This document shows, piece by piece, positions 33,061-46,329 of a stretch of DNA of 64,000 nucleotides; position 1 is the stretch's first letter; each line of letters opens with the position of its first letter. The DNA is from Dryococelus australis (taxonomy: Eukaryota > Arthropoda > Insecta > Phasmatodea > Phasmatidae). A program made the position numbers and the translations under genes. The stretch is taken from the NCBI GenBank assembly GCA_029891345.1, contig CM057006.1, forward strand, positions 46,071,556 through 46,135,555, written 5' to 3'. The notes under the pieces were generated by a model. That model worked only from the letters and a program-made list of their open reading frames with translations, was not told the origin of the DNA and searched no databases.

Positions 33061-36000
33061 TAATTATATTTTAAAGAGGTTGACGCTGAGTAAGAGTCAG
33101 CAACAGATAGGACATAACGGCACTCGCCGCACTCACGGACACGTGGGTAGCATGTGCGCTCAGCCCGCCACGATAACCGACTTTCCCAACGGGAAACTAT
33201 TTTAGTGCTATGTATTTTCTTACTTGCAGGGTTAAATTTTTGGCAGTGTAACATGTTCTTTTCTTTCAGGGTAAAATGTGTGTAAAATGTTCTTTTCATA
33301 ATATTGCGCCATGTTGGGCTTTGAAACCTAAAGTGCACACTGCGCAGAAGAGCTGGACACTGATATTTAGGCGTGAGCGCCTTCAAAAGAATTTCTTGAT
33401 AATGATATTTCTGATTTAAAATTTACACAATAAATTTGTAAAAAATAATTTAAGTGCTACTTCTTTTCACGTAATAACATTTTTCACTCGCTGTGCATAG
33501 CACTACCGTTTGTGTAAACCCTGTAGGCAGCCATGTTAGGTCCGCGCAACCCCTGCATCTGGGCAGTCTTCCTAGGAGAGCTGGCAAGGTAAGAAGCTGT
33601 CACATACGCACTTCATATTTTTGCACTGAGTTAGGTTTCAATAATCTTCATAAGTATACCGGTTAACCTTTTCTTTGGGTACATTTTGCCAGATATCCCC
33701 AGCATTACGCTTCCGCTTAAATAATCATTTTGTGCACGTGCAGCTTTTTGCAATTTAAATCAAGTGAAGGACGAAAGTTGTCAAGAGTCAACGCGACCTG
33801 CACCACATTGAATCATGTGCCATCCGCCTATGTTAAAGGCTTTTGCATTGTAATTTCTGCTACATTGCAGCGAGCAATATTAAAGGTAATTTTGTATGTA
33901 TGTATTTTAGAGTTTTGTCATGTTCAATTGTTTTATGGTCACATCATTTGCAACCACGTGGTTAACCGCTGCCAAGTCCATATCTGTGCCATCCTTGACC
34001 TTATAGTGTTCTTGTTTGTAATTTAATTTGCGAAATAATTTTCTCACAGAAATATGTATCGTTTCATTTACAGGCCTTATAATTTTTCATGATTGATGTT
34101 TTTTGTGAATGACCACGTAGTATTTTTACCTACTTGGTTTTCCCCACCATCAGGCACCTGACGCATTTACACGCTATAAATGCAACCAGAATAATTGTCT
34201 GAAGAGCACAGTAATTTGTCCGATGGGCTTTCAAGCAATTTCACCTGCGCCACATGGCCCGCTAAGAATTCAGCGGCATCCGCATAATGTAAAAATGCTT
34301 TCACGCACCTGCGTGTTTATTGTGTCTACTCATGTCGTGCCCCAAGCTTTGTAACCAATATTTATGAAATTTGTACAGTGACATTTCCATCCTAGCCTGC
34401 TAAGGGTATAGACAGTCGCCACACAGCACGTGGTTACGATACATGTCACGATGAGTATGCGTTAGTGACATAGGCAATCGCACGTGTTTAGTGTTCATGT
34501 TCATACATCGTGTCCCATCTCCGGGTGAAATCTGCAGTCCATCACAGTGGCTGTAGATCCCTTACCCTGTGGAGGTTGTGCTCCCACGCACCATGGAGGA
34601 ATCACCCATCACAGAGTTAGCTGGTTACAAATGGGATTTAACTCATTATTGGCACAATTTGTATAAGTGGAACCATAAAAGCAATTCTAGTGTACAAAAT
34701 ATGTTTAAATGTAACATTAGAACCAGCAACCTCCTACTTTGTTTTTCATAAAATGTTTAGTAATGCAAAATGCTTTGTAAAGATGCTCAGGTGAGAAACA
34801 CACAGAACCCAACGCATCCCTGAGAACCCTGAATCTCGAAGTGCAGCATTTGGGGAAACACAGGTGGTGCCCACCAACCAGTAAGCAAATAGTGTCTTTG
34901 TTCGTCTTGTCTCTCGCCCAACGGCATCAAGATAAAGTGAGGTTGTTTGTGTATATGTAACGGCTAATCTTGAAAACTAAACGGTGTTTCTTATAATTCT
35001 TACACTGTTAAAAAGCTACATTGTTCCAGATAGGCAAAGGCTACATTTAATTTTAAAAAAACCCCTCTGTAATTTCAAAATATGAAAAACAAGTCTGAGA
35101 AAAATGAGCTACTTCACTGCTTTATAAGCATGCTCTACCTAAACTACAGGGACGATTCTTATAATTTTCACTGTTAGAAAGCTACATACTTAACTTCGTT
35201 ACCAGTATCAGTTGCTCAGTGAACACAATTTTATGGTACAGCCCATTTATAAAACCCCAAAACACTCATTATTTCAAAATGTTCTCTATACGCTAAATTT
35301 TTTGTTTCATCAAGTTTATACTTCTCTCGCTTTATTCATTATCCTCCACCCCCTAAAAATAAATTTAACTTTCTGATAGTTTTCCAGAAATTTGAATGGT
35401 GGTCGAGACTTCCTATTGACAAATCTATTAACAAGTAAGCCAATATAATTTGTTAACTGAATCCCAGTTCGGATTTAGGAAACATCTTATAAATACTGCC
35501 TTTCTGTTAGCCATAGACTGACATCAGAGACCAACTGCATAGTACATTTTTATTCGAGTCGGAGCAAATATCTTCATATTACTAACTTTATAAATACTAC
35601 TGTACGAAAACATGGCAAGTGAATAAACATTTTGCACGCAATAGTATTTAAATTTAGCAGTCACTTCTACTTGACTATATACAGTTATTAATGTGTTCCA
35701 GGCCACACCCCTGGCACTTTTAGATTTATTCAAGCTTTGATGATAATACAACATGTTAATCCTATGTAGTTTGGTTTTGAGACATTTAAAACCTTTGTGC
35801 TGACGCAGAAGAAACACTTAATTGTAGATAGATTGCGGTTAACTGGGCATTTCTCAAAATTAACTTTTACAAAGAAATCACTGCCCCGAAATGCATAATA
35901 CACTCACATAATCACACCATCCCCCCTCGCATGTACATGCATACAGAAATTCTGACTGAACGACAGTAAACTATGCGATATCTTAACGCAAAAATAAAAG

Positions 36001-36344
36001 GCCGGTTTAGTTTTATACACATGAAAACTTATGTATTAGTGCTTAATGTCTTGGTATCACACAGGCTACATCCTACAAGTGTACTGTTCAATGGTACGTT
36101 TAAGGCAGTGTAGATTTCTACATGTGATTGAAGGGCATGCAGTAGTCCAAAAGAAGAAAAGATGGTTTTAGAAGTTACCTGCAAACCAACTAAGATAGTT
36201 TATACAAATCTTCAAAGGAAATAAAATTTTATCTTGCCCTTTTATTGCAACATAAAACAATCTCTTTCAGAAATGTAAAACATATTTGTACACCAGTCAT
36301 ATCCTACAATGCATATCAAACATTACTACACGGTAAAAACTATA
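33061..36344. other. AT-rich stretch, one exon-like spot
   Basis: Mostly unrecognised. 33090-33180 is GC-richer. About 34980-35240 contains two copies of a TTATAATT-x-CACTGTTA-AAAGCTACAT word order about 175 bp apart, an eroded tandem repeat. A small exon-like segment is listed separately at 33533-33588. Confidence 0.5.
33533..33588 (+). CDS. Possible short first coding exon
   Basis: An ATG in the context GCAGCCATGT opens 18 codons (MLGPRNPCIWAVFLGELA) ending at AAG followed by GTAAGA, a near-consensus splice donor. The segment is GC-richer than its surroundings. No acceptor-led second exon could be identified, and no family is recognisable. It may be chance. Confidence 0.2.
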
Positions 36345-36500
36345 TAACAACGCACGTTAATGTAAATATATAAGCTGTAATCGAACCAGACATTTCATGT
36401 TGCGATATCACTTTGCCAAAATCATTACATTACTCTGTTGGAATTTAAGAAATGCAAGTATATAGACACATTTGTGCCTAGAACAAGCAGGCTACGTTAA
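36345..36500 (+). repeat. Dispersed repeat R2, copy 2
   Basis: Matches 31495-31640 (see there), with TTGCGATATCACTTTGCC and ATCATTACATTACT. Confidence 0.7.
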
Positions 36501-36996
36501 AAATGCTAATTATCTCAATTTTGGATCAGTATTTAACTACCTCTATATATATGTTATTTCGTATGATGGTACAGTAAACTTAAAAAAAAATATATTTTTT
36601 AATTAGAATGAATAATATTTTTAACTGCGAAAATGGCCATGTCTGTATTTTGTACTGCTTTACATGGGATTTGAAAGTTTTCAGACATGAATGACCAGCG
36701 CATTAAATTTTGTTTATTCTCTATGGCGTGAGCCGAGGAACCACCGCCAGCCGGTAGGGAGTGTGTTTGTAAGAGAACTGGCAACAGCGTTCTTGCTACA
36801 CTTCACTTTTTTGTTACGTTTTGCAGCTTCTGTCCCATTTAAACGATGCTAAATGTTACCTAGCGGGAAACTTGTGAACTGCGTGCGTGCAATTTCATTT
36901 GTATCTGCCCTCAAATCAGATAGACAGCTATGCACGTAAATTACAAGCAAATAGGATAACATTCCCCTTAACCTTTATATAATACAGTGTATTTAC

Positions 36997-38194
36997 TAGG
37001 GTTGGGCCGATGCCAATACCGATTTAACTGGCAGATATCATGATCGGCATCTGAACATTTGCTGATTAGTAGGATTAATTTATTTAACAGTGTTAAATAA
37101 ACCGGTATGCTACATCTCGTAAAGCATTAATTTACCGCATCCATCAATAAGATATTCTGTCTGAAACCCAAAATATATCCGGAAAAATTGTTTTTCGATG
37201 ATTTGTTCCTGTTTACATTTTACCGTATTTCCTGTTGTTACGTTCACCAAAGATAGCGTGCATCATTTGTTTTTGGACACAAATGCAAAACATGATAACC
37301 GACAAATGGTGCAACTGATAGTATTGATTACATCTTGGCAGAGTTTTTTGTGTTCTATTTCCTTATGTTTTTGCTGCATTCGTATGTTCGTGACAATGCG
37401 AAAGCAACTCTATTATTATTCTTGCTATGTGTTTACTGCACTATTAGGTTGGTGACAATGAAAATGAGTCTCATTCTATGATGGTGTTATTGTAAATGGA
37501 AAAAAAACACACACATTAGAATTTTGACGGGCATAGTTCTTACTGGAAACTGCCTGTTGCGGATTTGGCGAGAATGTTAAAGGTATGAATAAAATTTGGT
37601 GATTAATAATTTGCAAAAATTGTGACAAAAAATAATTTGTCATTTTAACCAAGGGATTAAGAATGTGTCTGCTGACGAAGGAATACTGAGCGAGTAAAAA
37701 TATTAATTTAAATAAAAAATTTCTTTTCTTAACTTCAAGTAAATATTTGATATTAAATTGATTGCAATAAGTTCCTTTTTAACTACATGTTTTAAACTAC
37801 TGGTTTAAACAAACATGCATTTTGAGGTTATGTATGGTATTTCTACATCTAAAATCCAAGTCAGTATCAGATTGCCTGAAGTTTTGAAGGTTGTCGTCAA
37901 TTAACTCAGTTTGTAATGAATGATGTATTAATTGGTAACAATTTTTGCTTGATTGTTAAGTCCCTTATATGCCCAATTAAATTGTCTATCTTATCATTAT
38001 TAAAATTAGTGCTTTATTACATTTCTATGCTATAGACACATTATAAAAAGTGCTTAAACCATTCATACAACTAAAGACTTAAATTTAAATAACACAAAAA
38101 GTATTACCAAGTTTTGAGAATTGGGAGTTATGATTGTAGTCAAAACTGGCATTGGCAGCTGAGAATCAGTATTGCTGGTACTGGCCCATTTCTA
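36997..38194. mobile_element. hAT-like non-autonomous element with 8-bp target duplication
   Basis: GTATTTAC occurs immediately outside both ends (36989-36996 and 38195-38202). The ends are inverted: left TAGGGTTGGGCCGATGCC, right complementary to TAGAAATGGGCCAGTACC. An 8-bp duplication and short ends with a G-rich TAGGG/CAGGG start are hallmarks of the hAT superfamily. At 1198 bp it is longer than most MITEs but holds only short frames (85 codons at 37198-37455) without transposase motifs. It would need a transposase from elsewhere. Confidence 0.85.
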
Positions 38195-38202
38195 GTATTT
38201 AC

Positions 38203-39375
38203 CCCTTCATACAGAAGAATGTGCCTTAAAAAACTGTTAAATGACCTAAGAAATTATGTTTAACCAGACACAAATACATATTTTAATACAAATTACATAC
38301 AAGCTAATTGCAGGCATCACTATTACATTATGAGTAATGTAAATTGTAATGACTGAACATAATTGATTCCAAATTTTTAGAGCATATTTGCAAAGTAATA
38401 TTTGTTACCCAATGGAAGTTTCACAAAATATTCATTGTTTCACAAAATATTCATTGGGCAACACAGTTTTATATAAATAAAAAAAAATAAAATAAAATAA
38501 AAAAATAAAAAACTAACGCTAATAATTGATAAGGTCTACAGCTTTACTTAAAAATGAATCACTTATTGAATATAAAATTTAAATGTCTACACAGATATGG
38601 GCATAACTTTACTACAATACTAACACAAAAGACAGTAACAACGTATTTCATGAAACTGTGTATGGCCTACACATATTTAATGCACAACCCAATTTCCCCC
38701 CAAATTACCAACTTTAATTTCTACTTGTAGTTGTGTTTGGCATGTTGGGATGTGCAAAAAATGTAAATACAATATTACAAAAAAATTATGTGCATTTCCT
38801 TACTGCAGTAAATAATTAACTTGGTACTAAAATAACGTTCCTGTTTATTTTCAAATACTTTTTTTTCTCTCGTATGAATTTAAATAGTGTCAAAAACCAA
38901 AAATCATTTACATTATCACAAGATTTAAATTGTAAATTATGGATATTATGAGGATACCTTGCTGTATTAGGATTTCCCAACACCCAACTACCACAATTCA
39001 GGCAGATTTGGTCGGGGTATTGTGAACACTGAATAAAAGACAATGTGAAATTTTGCGGGCTGTAACGTGTCATGTTTATCAGGCAATTGTGATTCGAGCT
39101 TTAAAAGTATGCTAAATAAAAAATATATCTGTGCAAAAAACTGAAAAGCTAAGCATTACAAAAAATTATTTCAGAATTTTAATTTCGGATTATTTAAAAT
39201 TGCACAATTCTATTTTTCATTTAACTTATGACAATTTTATACATATTGAGGTTGTTTCCAGATAGTCAGTATATACGTGTAAGTTTGTGCACTAGCAGTG
39301 ATGTGTACATTATGTACTAATAGAAAAGCACCTATTCTTAAAAATTGGGGCTTTTCCGAAGAAAATGAAATCGGA
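38203..39375. other. AT-rich stretch
   Basis: Contains a perfect short tandem of TTTCACAAAATATTCATTG (38419-38457) and an A-rich (AAAAT)n-like tract (about 38479-38512). No gene seen. Confidence 0.5.
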
Positions 39376-40092
39376 AAGTGGTATAATTCCACTCTACTAA
39401 TTACATAGAATACAAATTTACTAGGGGCATCAACATTTGACCAATAGAAACCCCAAAAACGATAGTGGGAAGGGCTATTAAGATCAAGGAATTGTGGGGT
39501 AAAAAAAAATACAAAATATGTACACTTACATTATAAATTTTTACCCCTCAAATTTCCTCCAGTTCATAGTCCTCCCCATTATCATATTTATAAATTGTAT
39601 AGGTAACAGTGCCAATTTAGGTCACCTTCAGTTCCATCCTTTTGAAATTAAACGTTTTCATGAGACAATATTACAATAATATTACAAAAATAAGTTCAAT
39701 TGTAAAACACACACATACACATTATTTCTCAATGCCAACAGACTACACATGACAATCATTTATGGGGAAACTCCTAGCTTCGCTGATGCGTGACATTTCG
39801 CGTCACCGGCTAAAAAAAAATGCTGGCACACCTTGAATCACTGTTTTGGGGATTTACCCCCTGCCGGTGCTGGGTCTCTAGCTCGGTACATAATGTTTGA
39901 CCACGCTTCTACAGTATTTTTGCAATTTAACATATTTTCGCCAATAAATATTACATTGTGAACATACGTTTCACTTGTATTAACACAATTCCCCTGATCT
40001 TCATAACCCTCCCCACTATCGTTTTTGGGGTTTCTATTCGTTAAAAGTTGATGTACCTAGTAAATTTATGTTCTGTTAATTATACCACTGTC
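39376..40092. mobile_element. Inverted-repeat element with about 110-bp arms
   Basis: The left arm (39376-39498) and right arm (39984-40092) are inverted copies sharing GAAACCCCAAAAACGATAGT and TTTACTAGG. About 485 bp separates them. Part of the arm sequence appears again in diverged form at about 39540-39610 and 40770-40850. It is likely a foldback-type DNA element; borders and target duplication are unclear. Confidence 0.65.
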
Positions 40093-43000
40093 CAAGATTT
40101 TTTTCCAAAAAAATTAATTTAATTTAGTTAATTCTCACTGAATCACTTGCAATTCATACAGCGTTGGTCCATTTGACCATACTACACAGACACCTAATCA
40201 CCGTACAACCTTTTCGCTTGCTATAACAGCATAGAAATACTCTTAATTTCACACAATTATTACATTTAACACTTCAAACATGAATTGCAATAAAACACGC
40301 GTTTAATAACTCTTAAATCCGAAACCTCAGACCGGACACAAATCAAACCAACGCCCAGCAATTTCCCACAATTCACCTCAACCAACATGGACGTGCAGTG
40401 TGTTGAAAAAATAACATGGCGTTATACATTGCCTCTTATAAAGACCATCTCTGAACAGGGACTATCATCTGCTAGCCAATATTTATTCTACTAGTAATAT
40501 GTTTTATCCTCTTGTCAATATAGACCAGGTAGGCCTCGAGTAATTCACCATGAATCACTCAATGTCCTGACACTGCCCCATACCTGTGTTGTTTACCTGT
40601 ATAACCTCAGCACAGTGCTATAAATACACCACGTAAATGATATTTTATGGATTAAATATTTGTTGCAAACTGTTTTCTTACGTGTAAAACAATTCAGCAA
40701 CCCTATACAAATATATTCTATGAAAATTATATGCATTTTATAGCATAAATACTGATAAAGCAATCTTGATCACCTCCTCCCTATCACTTTTTTTTCTACA
40801 GAAAACTACATGAAGCCACTCCAAAATTCCTAGTAATTACGATTACTAATAATCATATATAACATATCCAGGTATTTTTCCAATTTCGAAAAAAGCACCT
40901 ATTTTTAAGAATTATCATATTTGTAAGCACACACCTGTGAAATATGCTGCAGACACCTAAACTACGCTCACAATTTTATTCATAACTGGAAGCATATTTA
41001 TTAAACTGAAAATTATTTACACATACAACAGAACTACATTTTGTAAATACTTATTAACTTTTAAAACTTGCGAGATTCATAACCACAAAATGTACACAAT
41101 TTTCCACTTGAAATAAAAAATGGTGACTGTCATAAGTATGCAAGTATACCCAAAAAGTATACAATTTCAAATACTTGCCAAGTATTTGTGTGTACTATAC
41201 TGGGAATTCTGACAGCGCTAGTATATACATGTCACTTTCAGGGGCAGGTACGCACAAGTATGCATTTCTTGAGAATCCAAAAACAGCCTGATACTGGAAT
41301 CACAATAGTGCGACAGACACAAGGTGGGCTCGTCGCGACAAGAAATATTCGCGTTATTGTGAAGAAATATCGCATTCTGACAAAGTACAAAAATATAATA
41401 CGAAAATAGTTTCTTGCCATTAGCTGCTAGTCTGTTGTACGACAGCCATTAATGTTTACACTTGTTTAAAAGGTGTTGCTGGACAACACTGTTTCCATGC
41501 TTACCGATTTTGGATACCATATAAAAAATATGGCCATATTAACGTGAACTACACATCATAAATACTTATGTCCGAAAATGAAACATTTTAATTAAATAAA
41601 CACAACAGAAGTGTTACCAATTCCCCAGTACCACCATTATTCGAGAACCAAATTCTTACATGGTTTTCCAGTTTGTCACGCTCGCGATGCGACGATAGAA
41701 ATGTTTTCTATTCTGAAAACCTGTCCGCATCCGCCATTTCTGCCGTGTTAACGTCACAGATGCAGATTGACTTATTTGTGTCACCACCCGTCACACTGTG
41801 ACTCCAGCATGAAAACAATACTAAATTTATGCAGTATACTTGTGAAACCCAGTTATTGGAGCTTATTTGCAATTTTCTCAATTTTATATAGTTATTGAGA
41901 ACAGGATAGGCCTAATATATTTGCACTTCTGAAAAACCAACTGTCAAAATTCGATAGGAATAAAGCATACCATACCCTCAGTCTGTTCCTAATTTTTCAG
42001 GCAAACCTACAGCTGTTTCCCAGAAGACTCCTGGACTTAAAATTTACTAGATAGCCTAATCTCTTACCGAAGACCCCATCATCCGCATATTGGTCCCATT
42101 CCTACATCAGAATTAAGTTCTTTACAAGGCTGAATATTCTCACCAATAAAATCGGGAGCTTTTCTACAGGAAGCAGGCTTTTATACTCGAAATTGACAAA
42201 AATTATATCGCTAACAGTAAGCTTTATCGATGTGTACTCTCAATGCAAATTTGCAAAATGATTGTTTCACATATGACGGCGAACCTGTCACCCTCACCAA
42301 GCAGCATCCGTGCTCTAAAAACTGCAAACATAATGGAGTGAACACGGTGGTCAAGAATAGACACCCTTCGTGAGATTATTTAACGGGTACACTAAAATGA
42401 CCCTAAAAAATGTAATGAACTCCCCAATAACTGTACTACGAGCGAAATTTGTTTACAACTATCATTACTGGCAAAAACATTTTCAGAATCACTGCGACAT
42501 ACTGTGCGCAAGTAACCACTGAAATGGTTAGGTCACTATAAAGGGATTGTTAAATTCCCTCACGCTACATAAATACAAGTAAAATCATGTCGCGAAAGTG
42601 TTTACCAAATGTCAAAAATATATGAGCACGTAATCCAGCCGTCCCACCCAATTATGAACTGAGAAGTGAGGAACATGGCGGTACCCGGCACATAACTAGC
42701 GCAAACACCTCTTGATATTCAATGGGCGTGTACAAATTAATTCATAACATGAGGCAAATTAAATATTTTTGAATTATTTTCTCACCATTTCCTTTAGGCA
42801 AAGCCACTACTACAGAATCTTGACAGCTTTACACGCTTACAAAACCACACACCACAAGAAGACAGTTCCACTACAACTCGTCTCACTCGTCGTTAACACC
42901 ACAGACGACGACACAGCAATGAAATAACAGAGACTGCTGCACCCTCTCTTATTGTATCAATGCGCGATATTTTGTTATCATGCTACCAAGCTTCTTATTG

Positions 43001-45135
43001 GTCGAACCGTTCATACCTTCACGATGGACGCGACAAGTGCCAATACCGTGTTGTGGCTTAAAGAAGTATAATGATACGCAATTTGTCTATATTTATAAGT
43101 GAGGTAATGATTTTTAAGTCATCAAACACGATAACACTGTCACTGAAAACTAGAAACCATAGTTATTTACACGATTAAAGGTAAAACAGGAATTTTACGT
43201 GGAACTATTTTGTTGGTTCATAAATTGTTACAACACATAAAATTACATATTTTTAGTAGGACTTTAAATTCACGATTACTATAATATATACTATGAACAT
43301 ACGCTTTACGTTATTAATACGTCACCTAAGTATACATAAATTTATCACATAGACTAAATTGAGTGTGTGACTCAAGATAATTATGACAATGCAGAAAAGT
43401 AAACAGGAAAAAATTACAAGAAACCATATTGCCTAATATGGGAATGGCGGGAAGTCGAACACATTATAATTTTGGTACCTATATTTAACAATTTGACTCA
43501 TAGCATTGCCTCTTCACAAATTTTTATCGCTGAGCTGAGCATTATACGGAATTTAACAGTTCATCCATTGTTATCACAATCGACCACATATCTGTAAATT
43601 AATAAAGGCCTCAAATGATATCTCGATTAATTTCAAAGTATATTACGGTAACTAATAAGACACGTGAGTAGCAAGATTATAGTGCAAGTCATAATTTCTA
43701 AACTTTAAAAAAGTTTGACAGTATGCGAAATTTGTTTTATTTTCACCATTACAAAAACTGAGGCTGTGTTCCGATACTTCCACAATGCGAAATATACACA
43801 GCGAAGTCGTTCACAGAACATCTTACATCATTCTACTTCCGGCCAATATAAAGCATAAACAGCCTGATGGAAAAGTAAAAATTTTACGTGCGCTGAAATC
43901 ACAGTAGCAGGAAAATCTAAAAAAGTGAAAAAATGGAGGTTATCTTCGGCGACGACCACGGGCCATATTTGTTGGTTTTAGGAAATGTGCCCAGTGTTGA
44001 TTTTAGTGAATGATTCTGCAAGTAAATTATATAATGCTAATGACGAACAAATGTGATTTTAGTGATGTAATCTTGTAAGGATTTACATTTAAAATGCGTT
44101 TTTAAGAGGTTGCCAATTTAACTAGCAGTAAGATTGTATGTTTTGTAAATAATGTATTTGGAAACCGTTTCAATAATTATAAACAATATAAAACATCGCA
44201 AATCTATTGCTATCTAATGAAAAATATGCCTACATCAATTACGTAATATATTACACACCAATAGCAAAATTTGTCTTATACATAGACTCGATATCACACT
44301 TTGGAAACGAGAGTTATGATATTTTGTTGGTGACAGCGATTATAGTTCGTGCAACACTATTACATTGGAACCAAGATCAAACTGAACCCTAGGTAGGAAC
44401 TTAGATCATTTGATCTTGAACAGGAGAAGACGTTGGTGCAACCAGGCATTTAAGGTTATAATGTTCTCATTGTGGCTGTTAAATATTGCGTATTCGATCA
44501 ATTTACCTATGCCTTGTTTAAATATATTTCAAATGTAAAATCATTATCATGTTAAAACGTACAACAGAATCATTGTATTACTAACGTATATGTAACCATT
44601 CATAAACAAAATGCTCAAATTAGCGGCCGCATATAGAGAATTGAAGTTGTTCCATTCCCCAGAACAGCATTAAATGCATGGAGTAACAGAACAACAACTG
44701 GCGGCTATGAAGCTGATCGCATTATTGCAAGGAACGGAACACGGCCTGAATAGGGTTCATCATCAAATGTGAAAACTGAGGCAAGAATCGAATACATGTG
44801 ATTATGGAAAAAAATAATAAAGCTAAAAGAAACAAGTGGCATTTTAAAAATATTTTTTTTGTCCATACTTAATCAAATTGTCTTTTTAATTTGTATAAAT
44901 TTCAATTATCATAATTCTGTTAAATTTATTTGCTTACTTTCGTAACTGGTATATTTAATTATAACACTATATATTGACGTTGAAGCAGCATTAATGTGCG
45001 TTACCCTGACCTCCACAGTCATCTGTCGCATTAGGGCATGCCAGGGCGAAATGGACAATCCGGAGTACTGACGCCGAACGCAGCTTCTCCCTAGATCGTT
45101 TGCCCGCCGCAGCAAGATACTTGCGACTACAGGAC
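40093..45135. other. Long AT-rich stretch, no gene supported
   Basis: Short frames with an ATG in fair context occur (for example 43933-44013, 26 codons) but none has domain, splice or conservation support. A GC-richer patch lies at about 41640-41800 and another at 42830-42950. No repeat shared with the rest of the window was identified apart from the arm-like piece near 40770-40850. Confidence 0.5.
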
Positions 45136-45253
45136 ACACTCTCTACTAAAGGTGCAACAGCGTGCAATGTCCGGCGAATGTTTCAAGTCAGTGCACACTC
45201 TCTACTAAAGGTGCAACAGCGTGCAATGTCCGGCGAATGTTTCAAGTCAGTGC
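45136..45253. repeat. Perfect tandem duplication of a 59-bp unit
   Basis: Units 45136-45194 and 45195-45253 are identical, both running ACACTCTCTACTAAAGGTGC to AAGTCAGTGC. Identity over 59 bp implies a recent event. A splice-donor-like AAAGGTAAGA follows at 45371-45380. The unit is relatively GC-rich and might lie in a transcribed leader, which is inference. Confidence 0.95.
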
Positions 45254-45832
45254 AAAGCGTTACAAGCCAGGTGTAGCGAGGACAGATTATTGTATGAGTG
45301 CGAGTGAGTGGTCAACCACGCAGCTACTCTGTGTGGAAGAGTGATATGTAACGAGTGCCAATTGTGTTGAAAAGGTAAGATATGTAATTAATTTCTCCGA
45401 CATATTGCGAGACTGTGAGAGATGCAAATACAAAAGCCATTTTAAGCCGTACCAGCCTTCATTAGTGTTCTCTGTAATTTCGTGTTGGTTTGCATTTCAC
45501 ATGCTTCACCCCAACCTCATCCATCAACCTGTATTAAGTGTTGATTATGTATTTTGCAGTGTATTTTAATTTATTGTGTGCCTCCTATGTCTGTAACTGG
45601 CCCTAAGTAAGTTTAATGGCACTTTGTGCAAGAAAGTAGTGCCGTTTTAAAGGAGAAATGAATGGCAACATGTAACAAATATACCTTAATGTTGTGCAGT
45701 CATTTATTTCTACAAAGAAATTATAGGAATGTTAAACAGACATATTTCATGAGGGATGTTAAAGTCCCGACGTTGGGAAAGCCAATCATTTCTGTAATGA
45801 AGTGTGTTAGGTATGAAACTGATTAACCTTAC

Positions 45833-45911
<79 letters not shown>

Positions 45912-46329
45912 GGTGTGTGTGTGTGTAGTCAAAATTAGATAGTGTGCATGTGGAAATCAGAACAAATCATAGCAATATGTACCACTTATTTCCCATGTCA
46001 TGATAACAATAAGTGATTAATATACACAGGCTATTATAGATTACAAAAAAAGTTTTACTTTCGACTAACATAATTCAATGAAACACTTCGAAGAAAGTTT
46101 AGGAAAGTATAATTAAAGAAATAATGGAGAATTACATTTTCTTCTCACATGCAACATATTTAGAACCTTTTTAACTAAACTAAGAGCAGCTTAAAACATT
46201 TTATGAAGAGCTTAAAGTTGGTGAAATGGTACAAGGTGCTAGGCACAGCTTTTTCAGTGTTTAAGTTGTGCTTAAATTTTAAGATGTGTTGGTGAAACCG
46301 GCCCTAGGACTACTAGAATGTGGTTGAAA
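45254..46329. other. Spacer with microsatellite
   Basis: AT-rich, holding the long TA tract listed separately. No gene seen. Confidence 0.5.
45835..45909. repeat. (TA)n microsatellite, about 75 bp
   Basis: Longest dinucleotide run of the window, an uninterrupted TA tract followed after a short break by (GT)n. Confidence 0.95.

Noticed and set aside
43933..44013. 26-codon frame with ATG in fair context
   Set aside because: Too short, with no splice donor at its end and no conservation evidence.
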